Shown: positions 1 through 6,059 of the stretch, one piece after another | Numbering within the stretch: position 1 is the first letter of the stretch | Layout of the letters: every line of letters starts with the position of its first letter | Assembly (NCBI GenBank): GCA_964609375.1 | Contig: CAZSSA010000096.1 | Span: 1 to 8,204, forward strand | Direction: 5' to 3' | Source of the DNA: CAZDUS01 sp964609375 | GTDB taxonomy: Bacteria > Verrucomicrobiota > Kiritimatiellia > CAIKKV01 > CAITUY01 | Length of the DNA: 8,204 nt | Program-made: the position numbers and the translations under genes | The notes under the pieces: model-generated | Seen by the model: the letters and a program-made list of their open reading frames with translations, nothing else | What the model was told of the DNA's origin: nothing | Databases searched by the model: none

Positions 1-914
1 CGGAGGGAGGAGATGAGGGTGGCCATGTCAGGGGGAAGGGGAGCCTCGAAGGTCATGGGCGTAGCGGTGCGGGGATGGAGGAGGGTTAATCGTGCGGCGT
101 GGAGCATTTGCCGGGAGGGGAGGGGGAGGGGTAGCCGGGTTTCGCTACGCCGACCGTACTGGGGGTCCCCCACGATGGGGTGGCCCAGGAATGCCATGTG
201 AACCCGGATTTGGTGGGTGCGGCCGGTTTCGATTTTGACGCGGAGGAGGGCGGTGTCGTGGAAGGTCTCGGCGGTTTCGTAGGAGGTCAGGGCGGGACGG
301 CCGGAGGCGGGGGTGGCGCTCATTTTTTTACGGTCACGCGGGTGGCGACCGATCAGGGTCTCGGCGCGGCCACTGGGGGGCAGGGGGGTGCCCCAGACCA
401 AGGCGAGGTATTCCTTTGTCACATGGCGATGCCGGAATTGGTTGACGAGGGAGGCCATGGCCGTGGAGTTCTTGGCGACAACCATGACGCCGGTGGTATC
501 CCGATCGAGGCGGTGAACGATGCCGGGACGTTTTTCGCCGCCGATGCCGGCGAGGTCGGGGCAGTGGGCGAGGAGGGCGTTCACGAGGGTGCCGGAGGCG
601 TGGCCGACGGCGGGATGAACGACCAGACCGGCGGGTTTGTTGATGACGATGATGTCAGCATCCTCGAACAGGACATCCAGGGGGATGGATTCCGGCAGAA
701 GAGAGGTTTCGACGGGAGGGGGGATGTCGACGGAGACGGTGGTGTTCCGGGACAGTTTCTGGCCAGATTTGACGGCATGATCGTTCAAGCGGATGTGGCC
801 GGAATTGATCAGGGCTTGGATTCTGGATCTCGAGAGGTCTGGGAGGAATGAACTTAGCCAGACATCGAGTCGTTTTCCTGCACACTCAGGAGGGACGATG
901 AAGGTTTCTTTCAT
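1..914 (-). CDS. rluD: RluD-type 23S rRNA pseudouridine synthase, C-terminal end cut by window edge
   Basis: RluA/RluD-family enzyme that isomerises uridine to pseudouridine in RNA. RluD itself modifies helix 69 of 23S rRNA in the cytoplasm. Reading from the ATG at 914 there are 304 in-frame codons with no stop before the left edge, so only the last residues are missing (E. coli RluD is about 326 aa). An S4 RNA-binding domain occupies roughly residues 9-60, with KRLDVWLSSFLPDLSRSRIQ near its start. The catalytic motif GIVHRLDRDTTGVMVVAK follows, with HRLD at 134-137, making Asp137 the catalytic aspartate. A later GRTHQIRVHMAFLGHPIVGD segment is also family-typical. The ATG lies inside the end of lgt (29-nt overlap) and has no clear Shine-Dalgarno, so translation is probably coupled to lgt. 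The family is certain. The exact subfamily (RluD rather than another RluA-like target) is inferred from the S4 domain plus the motifs. Confidence 0.93.
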   Translation of the reverse strand, partial: MKETFIVPPECAGKRLDVWLSSFLPDLSRSRIQALINSGHIRLNDHAVKSGQKLSRNTTVSVDIPPPVETSLLPESIPLDVLFEDADIIVINKPAGLVVHPAVGHASGTLVNALLAHCPDLAGIGGEKRPGIVHRLDRDTTGVMVVAKNSTAMASLVNQFRHRHVTKEYLALVWGTPLPPSGRAETLIGRHPRDRKKMSATPASGRPALTSYETAETFHDTALLRVKIETGRTHQIRVHMAFLGHPIVGDPQYGRRSETRLPLPLPSRQMLHAARLTLLHPRTATPMTFEAPLPPDMATLISSL

Positions 915-1647
915 GGCAACGGCGGAGGATGGTCCACATGATGAGGCCGATCATCATGAAGCCGAGACTGATGATCTGGGCGACATCGAGGTGCCCTGCG
1001 CGAAGGCGGTCATCGCCCCGGAGGAATTCCAGCAGGAAGCGGCCGGCCGGATAGACGATGAGGTAGATGGCCAGCAGTGTGCCGGGTGGGGTTTGGTCGG
1101 TTTTGCGGATGTAGAGCCGGAGGAGCAGAAGGTAGACGGCCACGTTGAATGCGGATTCGAACAGTTGGACCGGGTAGCGGGAGAGTCCTGCCGTGAAAAA
1201 GGATGGGGTGGCGACGTCGCGTCCATGACAGCACCCGTTGAGGAAACAGCCTATGCGCCCGAGGGCGTGGCCGAGGGGGAGGGCGGTTACGGTGAAGTCC
1301 ACGAGGGAGAGGAAGGATTCGTGGCGACACCGGGCGAGGATGATCAGGGTGATGGTGGCGCCGATGAATCCGCCGTAGTAGACCAGGCCGCCCTGGTCCA
1401 CGCGGATCATTTCCATGGGTGCTTGCATGAAGAAGTGGATGTTGGCGACAATATAGGCGATGCGGGCCCCGACGATACCGCCGACCATGAGCCAGAGGGC
1501 GAGGTCGCCGGCGATGGAGGTGTCGCGGCTGGTTTTACGTCCGAGCAGGGTCCAGTGGCTCATGGCGGCCATGAAGGCAAGAGCCATCATGATGCCGAAC
1601 CAATAAATGGGTCTGGAGCCGAGGCGAAAGCAAACGGGGTCGATCAT
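886..1647 (-). CDS. lgt: Phosphatidylglycerol--prolipoprotein diacylglyceryl transferase
   Basis: Inner-membrane enzyme that moves diacylglyceryl from phosphatidylglycerol to the lipobox cysteine of prolipoproteins, the first step of lipoprotein maturation. The protein (253 aa from the chosen start) is strongly hydrophobic with about seven membrane segments. It shows the Lgt landmarks in order: IYWFGIMMALAF near residue 14, VGGIVGARIAYIV at 55-67, GGLVYYGGFIGA at 86-97, the signature GRIGCFLNGCCHG at 130-142, and GRFLLEFLRGDD near the C-terminus, which keeps the conserved Arg and Glu. The reading frame is open to an ATG at 1689, but family members begin close to the 'IDPV' segment, and an AGGA lies about 11 nt before the ATG at 1647, so that start is preferred. 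A candidate promoter at 1681-1709 would also exclude the longer start. The signature is the cysteine-rich variant rather than the E. coli GRxGNF form. It heads a two-gene unit with rluD. Confidence 0.95.
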   Translation of the reverse strand: MIDPVCFRLGSRPIYWFGIMMALAFMAAMSHWTLLGRKTSRDTSIAGDLALWLMVGGIVGARIAYIVANIHFFMQAPMEMIRVDQGGLVYYGGFIGATITLIILARCRHESFLSLVDFTVTALPLGHALGRIGCFLNGCCHGRDVATPSFFTAGLSRYPVQLFESAFNVAVYLLLLRLYIRKTDQTPPGTLLAIYLIVYPAGRFLLEFLRGDDRLRAGHLDVAQIISLGFMMIGLIMWTILRRCHERNLHRPS

Positions 1648-1724
1648 TTTGTCTATATTCCTATGGACAACATTTCGCATACTATGCACTATAAGAAGCT
1701 CAACACCAAATATTTTCCAGCACT
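1648..1724. promoter_or_regulatory. AT-rich divergent intergenic region between lgt and the kinase gene
   Basis: These 77 bp are visibly richer in A+T than the flanking genes and must hold the start signals for both divergent genes. On the minus strand a TTGGTG (1709-1704), 17-nt spacer, CATAGT (1686-1681) arrangement is a weak sigma70-like promoter that would start lgt mRNA about 27 nt before its ATG. On the plus strand a TATAAG at 1690-1695 resembles a -10 box, but no convincing -35 lies at the right distance. A perfect 11-bp palindrome overlaps the lgt -10 (separate entry). The promoter calls are pattern matches only. Confidence 0.4.
1677..1687. repeat. Perfect 11-bp palindrome GCATACTATGC, possible operator
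   Basis: Two 5-bp arms (GCATA and TATGC) flank a single central C. The palindrome overlaps the proposed lgt -10 box and lies 37 bp before the kinase start. It is short, so chance is possible. Its place in the only divergent promoter region of the window is the reason to note it. Confidence 0.3.
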
Positions 1725-4160
1725 ATGGAGCCGACTCGAACGGAAATATTAACCGAGCCCGTTTCGGAGATGACATGCTCTGCGTGTCAGCACACATTTG
1801 ACGTAGCGGGCTTGCCGTCATTTGTAGAGATTGTGTGCCCGGAATGCCATGCGCCCCAGTTGGTGCCGGCCAAACTTGGGCCATTCCTGCTTGTTGAGCT
1901 ATTGGGACAAGGGGGGATGGGTGCGGTATATCGGGGGCGGGACATTTCCCTTGGGCGATGGGTGGCTGTCAAGGTTATGCTTTCGTCGTTGGGATCCAAC
2001 ACGGAATTTGTGGAAACGTTCCGGCGCGAGGCTCAGGCGGCGGCAGCCCTGAATCATCCCAACATTGTCCAGATCTACTCCTTTGGAGTGGAGCATGGGC
2101 AGCCCTACATGGTGATGGAGTTGTTGGAAGGCGGGCGGCTGGATCAGATGATTGCCCGTGGAGAGTTATTGAATGAGTCGCTGGTGTTCAAGCTGGCGAT
2201 GGAGGTGGCGGAGGGTTTGAATGCGGCGGCAACCATCGGGCTGATTCATGGAGACGTGAAGCCGGAGAATATCCTGATTGATAACAGCGGAATTGCCAAG
2301 GTGGTGGATTTCGGGTTGGCGCGGTTCAAGCAACAGGCGCAGGCCGGGGATCGGGCGGGGACGCAGGGGATTTGGGGGACGCCGTACTACATTGCGCCGG
2401 AGAAGATTCGCGGTCATCCCGGGGATGCCCGTTCCGACATCTACAGTCTTGGGGCAACGTTGTTCCACGTGTTGACGTTGAAGCCTCCGTTTGATGGTGA
2501 AACGCCCATTGATGTGGTGAAGGCCCGGTTGAAGGCGCCGGCCCCGGAGTTGAAGACGGTGCGTCCTGATGCTGATCCTGAAGTGGCGGCTATTGTGGCG
2601 CGCATGCTGGAGACGGAGCCCATCCGTCGCTATCCGACGTATTTGTCCCTGCTGAGCGACATGCGCAAGGTGATGGTGCGGCTAAAGCCCGTGCCGGTGA
2701 CGGCTTCCGGGGCAGCGATGGTATCGAAGCGTGGCGGCAAAATTGTGTTGACCAAGAAGAAGACCGCGATGGGTGCGGGCATGCCGTCGGTATCGGGTTC
2801 ACTCACGGTGGTTTCCGGCACCATTGGAGCCGCCGAGGTGGCGGGGACGCTATCGGATGGGACTCCGGTGAAGGCGAGAAATAAAAAGCTCCGGATGCTT
2901 TTGATTGTGGCGATTTCCCTTGTGGCGCTGTTGTTGATTGGCGGCGGGGTCACGATGTGGGTACTCCAGCGTCAACAGGAGCAGATCCGTCTTGCCGCCG
3001 AGAAGGCAGAAGCAGAGCAGATTGAAGCGGCCAAGACACAGGCCAACCAGATATGGGGTGATATTTACGGGTTGATGCAGAAATCCGCGAAACGAATCGA
3101 GCCAGCCAAAGCGTGGACAGCAGAGGCGGCGTGGTCGCTGGCGGGCATGATCGATGTGACGAATCAGCTCATTGATCAGGCGGTGATTGATGATGTGGCG
3201 ACGAACGCGACGGTAATGGCTGGCGATGTGGCCCGGATTGCCACGGGGTCCCTGGTACAGGCGATGGCGGAGTTGCGGGGATTAACCAATGCCTTGAATG
3301 CCGGACGGGATATGATTTTCCAGGCCACGAATTCAGTTCAAGTGGAATCCATGCTGGTGACGCTGACCAATCTGCCTGCCTTGTCCCAGGAAAAGAGCGC
3401 TGCCGTGGAGAGTGAAGCGGCGCGGGGTGAGCAGCTGCTGAAGGCCCTGGTGGAAATGAACAAGAGGATTAAGGCGCAAGCGAAGGAGCAGGCGGCGGAA
3501 AAGGAGCGGCTGGAGAAGGAGAAGGCGGCGGCGGCAAAGAAGCAGCGCGACGAGGAAGCAAAAAAGCGTGAAGCGGCGGCCAATGAGAAATTGGCCATAG
3601 CGGAGATCGGCCTGATTGACGTGACGCGGAAATCCAATGCGGCTTTTGTGCAAAAAAATCAGTTCAAGGAAGCGCTTGAAGCCATGGCGGATCTTGAGAA
3701 GGGGTTCAAGTCTGTTGGCGGCAAGAATGCGCTTAAGACGGCTGTTGAGCGGTTGCAAATGATGGTGGCTTTGAAGGCGTTCATCGTCGAGGGGCTTCGT
3801 CGTGATTTAAAAGTGCATCCTGATTCCGGGTTACGTTACGGATGGCTTGTGAATGGGGTTCCGAGTCGTGATGTTCTTGGCGCGGATGATGAAAAAGTGA
3901 TGGTGCGGGGAGGGGCTGTGCCGTGGGCAGAGGTGTCGCCGGCGCAAATGTTACGGTTTATCCAATTGTATACGGGGGCGGACGGGCTTTCCAGGCAGGA
4001 GGCGGGGCGGCAGCTTCTGGGTGCGGCGGCTTATGTGCTGGAGGTTGGCGCGGGGAGTGAAGGTGCAAAGAAGAAGGCGACTGACCTGATGGAGGAAGCA
4101 GTGAAGGCCGATTCTGCGGTGAGAGAGAAAGCCAAGACGATCCTGCCGGAGTTGTTTTGA
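1725..4160 (+). CDS. Membrane Ser/Thr protein kinase with N-terminal zinc ribbon and extracytoplasmic coiled-coil region
   Basis: Hanks-type kinase of 811 aa. Residues 18-41 form a zinc ribbon-like C-x2-C-x16-C-x2-C (Cys18, 21, 38, 41). The kinase domain covers about 52-320: glycine loop GQGGMGAVYRG at 61-71, ATP lysine 83 in VAVKVM, likely alpha-C Glu102, catalytic loop HGDVKPEN at 175-182, DFG at 195-197, and GTPYYIAPE at 218-226. A low-complexity linker and the basic stretch KARNKKLR lead into one membrane helix at about 390-414. By the positive-inside rule the kinase is cytoplasmic and residues 416-811 are outside. That part has helical segments, a highly charged coiled coil at about 565-625, and a C-terminal region (about 670-811) I do not recognise. 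The catalytic loop is HGD, not HRD. The ATG at 1725 has no visible Shine-Dalgarno. An in-frame ATG at 1770 would still keep the zinc ribbon, but its GGAG abuts the codon. Substrate and signal are unknown. Confidence 0.93.
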   Translation: MEPTRTEILTEPVSEMTCSACQHTFDVAGLPSFVEIVCPECHAPQLVPAKLGPFLLVELLGQGGMGAVYRGRDISLGRWVAVKVMLSSLGSNTEFVETFRREAQAAAALNHPNIVQIYSFGVEHGQPYMVMELLEGGRLDQMIARGELLNESLVFKLAMEVAEGLNAAATIGLIHGDVKPENILIDNSGIAKVVDFGLARFKQQAQAGDRAGTQGIWGTPYYIAPEKIRGHPGDARSDIYSLGATLFHVLTLKPPFDGETPIDVVKARLKAPAPELKTVRPDADPEVAAIVARMLETEPIRRYPTYLSLLSDMRKVMVRLKPVPVTASGAAMVSKRGGKIVLTKKKTAMGAGMPSVSGSLTVVSGTIGAAEVAGTLSDGTPVKARNKKLRMLLIVAISLVALLLIGGGVTMWVLQRQQEQIRLAAEKAEAEQIEAAKTQANQIWGDIYGLMQKSAKRIEPAKAWTAEAAWSLAGMIDVTNQLIDQAVIDDVATNATVMAGDVARIATGSLVQAMAELRGLTNALNAGRDMIFQATNSVQVESMLVTLTNLPALSQEKSAAVESEAARGEQLLKALVEMNKRIKAQAKEQAAEKERLEKEKAAAAKKQRDEEAKKREAAANEKLAIAEIGLIDVTRKSNAAFVQKNQFKEALEAMADLEKGFKSVGGKNALKTAVERLQMMVALKAFIVEGLRRDLKVHPDSGLRYGWLVNGVPSRDVLGADDEKVMVRGGAVPWAEVSPAQMLRFIQLYTGADGLSRQEAGRQLLGAAAYVLEVGAGSEGAKKKATDLMEEAVKADSAVREKAKTILPELF

Positions 4161-4165
4161 CGTCA
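4158..4165. other. TGACGTCA palindrome formed by two convergent stop codons
   Basis: The kinase TGA (4158-4160) and the dciA TGA on the other strand (4165-4163) are separated by CG, giving a perfect 8-bp palindrome. There is no room for an intrinsic terminator between the genes and no U-tract hairpin is visible nearby. Transcripts from both sides must therefore run into the opposite gene or end by a factor-dependent route. Confidence 0.6.
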
Positions 4166-4519
4166 GTTGCCCGGGTCCAGTTGGAGGCGCACGCTTCGAA
4201 TGACATCCTTGCCGAAAGCGTTCTGCAGATTGGCCAGCATTTCGCGAGAGGTGTACCGCTTGAGTTCGCTCAGCCAGGGGGAGCTATCCACATAGACCGT
4301 CAGGTCGCCGTTATTCAGAACGCCGGGGCGGGTATGGGCGGCCACGGCTTTTCCCATGGTTGCCTCCCAGCGTTCCTGCAGGTGGTTGACGCTGCGGGAT
4401 TCTTCCAGGCGCAATGATTTGAGAATAGGCGCCATGAGTGTTGCCAACGGAATCCCGCCATCACGCCATTTGTCGGGCATGGATTCGGCCTGTCTTTTTT
4501 TTCTGATGTAGGCAGTCAT
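4163..4519 (-). CDS. dciA: DciA-like (DUF721) predicted replicative helicase loader
   Basis: A 118-aa protein of the DUF721/DciA family, which in bacteria lacking DnaC/DnaI-type loaders helps place DnaB helicase at the origin. The KH-like core is recognisable: LKSLRLEESRSVNHLQERWE, then MGKAVAAHTRP, a GDLTVYVDSSPWLSEL strand-turn-helix (the V-x-S-S-x-W-x-x-E-L pattern is the best family mark), and a final IRSVRLQL strand. The frame is open to a GTG at 4561 inside hydG, but the ATG at 4519 lies 7 nt after the hydG stop and gives a length normal for short DciA proteins, so it is preferred. No Shine-Dalgarno is evident, so coupling to hydG translation is likely. Its plus-strand G excess is weaker than in the neighbouring genes. 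Assignment to the family is fairly firm. The helicase-loading role is carried over from the family. Confidence 0.8.
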   Translation of the reverse strand: MTAYIRKKRQAESMPDKWRDGGIPLATLMAPILKSLRLEESRSVNHLQERWEATMGKAVAAHTRPGVLNNGDLTVYVDSSPWLSELKRYTSREMLANLQNAFGKDVIRSVRLQLDPGN

Positions 4520-4526
4520 GACGGGC

Positions 4527-5924
4527 TCAGCAAAAGACGTCGCGTTTTCCGGCGCGGACACTGTCCATCAAGCTTTGGGAGGTGGCGCGTTGAAGGGGGT
4601 TCATGTTGGCGAGGGTGCCGGCGATGAGTTGTTCGCCGGTTTGCCGGGTTTCCGGGGAGGCGTAATCGATCAGGTATTCCAGGAATGTGGAAAGGGCGTT
4701 GGGGTCGCAGTGGTACTTGATCTCGCCTGGTTTGGCCAAGTCCATGAAATCCGCGCCTGTGCGTCCGAGGCGGTAGCAGGAGGTGCAGAACGATGGGATG
4801 TGGCCGAGTTGGGCGACATCGCGGACCACTTCGTCCAGGGAGCGGTGATCGCCGAGGGAGAACTGGCTCCGGTCTGCCTTTTCGCCGTCGCCGTAGCCGC
4901 CGGGATTGGTGCGGCTACCGGCTGAGATTTGGGAGACGCCAAGGGCAAAGGATTCGCGCCGGATGTTGGGATTTTCGCGGGTAGACATGATGATGCCGGT
5001 ATAGGGGACGGCGAGGCGGAGGATGGCCACGATTTTCCGGAAGTCGATATCCGAGACGGGTTTGGGTGGCTGGGTGGCGATGTCCGAGCCGGAGGCCGGT
5101 TCAAGACGGGGTACGCTGATGGTGTGTGGTCCGACGCCGAAACGGGATTCGAGGTGCCGGCAATGTTGGAGCATGGCCAGCAGTTCGAAGCGCCAGTCGG
5201 CGAGCCCGAACAGGACGCCGATGCCGATATCATCGATGCCGGCTTCGACGGCGCGATCCGGGGCGGTGATGCGCCAGTTGTAATCCTTTTTTTTGCCGCT
5301 GACATGGACGGCCTCGTATGTGGCGCGGTGGTAGGTTTCCTGAAAGAGCTGATAGGTCCCGATTTTGGCGGCGTGCAGTTGGCGGAATTCATCCACGGTC
5401 AGGGGGGCCACGTTCACGTTTACGCGCCGGATTTCGCCGTTGCCCTCCCGGACGCCGTAGACGGTTTCGATGGATTTCAGGACATAGGAGAAGCCTTCGC
5501 GAGGGTAGGATTCGCCGGCGACCAGCAGGACGCGCTTGTGGCCCTGCTTGACGAGGATGCGGGTTTCCTCGGCGATTTCCTCCTGTGACAAGGCTCGGCG
5601 TTTGAGTTCGGTGTTGCGGGCGCGGAACGCGCAATAGAGACACTCATTGGCACAGAGGTTGGAGATATAGAGTGGGGCGAAAACGACGAGGCGTTTTCCA
5701 TAGATTTGCTCCTTGAGTTCGTTGGCGACGCTGAACAACCCGTGCAGGAGATCGGGGTCGCTGATGGAGGACAGGACAGCGACATCGGCGGGATCGAGGC
5801 CTTTCATTTCGCGGGCTTTGGCAAGGATGGCGCGAACCTGGCCGGCGTCGGAACGTGCGGCGGCGGCCAAGGTGGAGGCGATGGCATTTTCGTCAATCGG
5901 GCTGGAAAGTGTTTGTGTATTCAT
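4527..5924 (-). CDS. hydG: [FeFe]-hydrogenase H-cluster radical SAM maturase HydG
   Basis: HydG cleaves tyrosine to make CO and cyanide and builds the Fe(CO)2(CN) unit for the H-cluster of [FeFe]-hydrogenase. The 465-aa protein has the usual family length. The radical SAM cluster motif CANECLYC lies at 91-98 (CX3CX2C; Cys91, 95, 98). The C-terminal CX2CX22C (Cys380, 383, 406) binds the auxiliary cluster and separates HydG from the related tyrosine lyase ThiH. Other family-typical stretches are LYISNLCANECLYCAFR, ETYHRATYEAVHVSGKKKDY at about 196-215, and VGPHTISVPR around His267. The ATG at 5924 is preceded by GGAG about 10 nt upstream. hydG follows cobU after a 115-bp gap with its own candidate promoter, and dciA starts 7 nt after its stop. 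HydE, HydF and the hydrogenase are not in the window. Cytoplasmic, oxygen-sensitive, implying anaerobic hydrogen metabolism. Confidence 0.95.
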   Translation of the reverse strand: MNTQTLSSPIDENAIASTLAAAARSDAGQVRAILAKAREMKGLDPADVAVLSSISDPDLLHGLFSVANELKEQIYGKRLVVFAPLYISNLCANECLYCAFRARNTELKRRALSQEEIAEETRILVKQGHKRVLLVAGESYPREGFSYVLKSIETVYGVREGNGEIRRVNVNVAPLTVDEFRQLHAAKIGTYQLFQETYHRATYEAVHVSGKKKDYNWRITAPDRAVEAGIDDIGIGVLFGLADWRFELLAMLQHCRHLESRFGVGPHTISVPRLEPASGSDIATQPPKPVSDIDFRKIVAILRLAVPYTGIIMSTRENPNIRRESFALGVSQISAGSRTNPGGYGDGEKADRSQFSLGDHRSLDEVVRDVAQLGHIPSFCTSCYRLGRTGADFMDLAKPGEIKYHCDPNALSTFLEYLIDYASPETRQTGEQLIAGTLANMNPLQRATSQSLMDSVRAGKRDVFC

Positions 5925-6039
5925 GACTGATTGTCTCCGTGAAAGACAAGGAGTATACCAGATGTGTGCGGGATGAACAGGGGGAGATGTAGAGGACGGG
6001 GATGGCTAGACAACCAGAGAGTTGATGGGAGGAGAGGGT
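5925..6039 (-). promoter_or_regulatory. cobU-hydG gap with candidate hydG promoter
   Basis: On the minus strand an extended -10 element, TGG followed by TATACT (TATACT at 5957-5952), stands about 28 nt before the hydG ATG. The hexamer about 17 nt upstream (CTGTTC) is a poor -35, which is common when an extended -10 is present. Transcription would begin near 5945 and include the GGAG at about 5938-5935. The rest of the gap is pyrimidine-rich on the transcribed strand, with no riboswitch-like fold or B12 box that I can see. Confidence 0.45.
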
Positions 6040-6059
6040 TCAGGAGGGGAGGGAACCCT
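6035..6059 (-). other. Short hairpin across the cobU stop codon
   Basis: AGGGTTC (6035-6041) and GAACCCT (6053-6059) can pair into a 7-bp stem around an 11-nt loop that contains the end of cobU. No run of T follows on the minus strand, so it does not meet the pattern of an intrinsic terminator. It could slow 3'-end decay or partly end transcription before hydG, or be chance. Confidence 0.3.

Noticed and set aside
370..376. GCCACTG, resembling part of a B12 box
   Set aside because: It lies inside the rluD coding sequence with no surrounding riboswitch features, so it is a chance heptamer.
180..851. Long plus-strand open frame (223 codons)
   Set aside because: It is antisense to the rluD-type gene, whose minus-strand frame contains the full S4 and HRLD motifs. 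The plus-strand peptide is a Gly/Asp/Val-rich mirror of C-ending codons with no recognisable domain.
1648..1689. Longer lgt start at 1689
   Set aside because: It would add 14 residues before the normal Lgt N-terminus and would overlap the proposed promoter. The ATG at 1647 has an AGGA and fits the family.
793..1752. Long plus-strand open frame (319 codons)
   Set aside because: It is antisense to lgt, which is unmistakable on the other strand. The acidic, Gly- and His-rich peptide is what reverse reading of a GC-rich membrane protein gives.
3480..3580. Repeat-like A/G-rich stretch in the kinase gene
   Set aside because: It encodes the Lys/Glu/Ala coiled coil. The repetition follows from amino-acid composition and shows no exact DNA repeat unit.
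4929..5588. Plus-strand open frame (219 codons)
   Set aside because: It mirrors the centre of hydG, where both strands stay open because of codon bias. No protein family is recognisable in it.
4527..5924. Alternative call of ThiH or biotin synthase for the radical SAM gene
   Set aside because: The C-terminal CX2CX22C cluster motif and the length of 465 aa fit HydG. ThiH and BioB are shorter and lack this motif.
5925..6039. Cobalamin riboswitch before hydG or after cobU
   Set aside because: The gap is only 115 bp and contains no B12-box-like sequence. Cobamide genes also lie upstream of the gap, not downstream.
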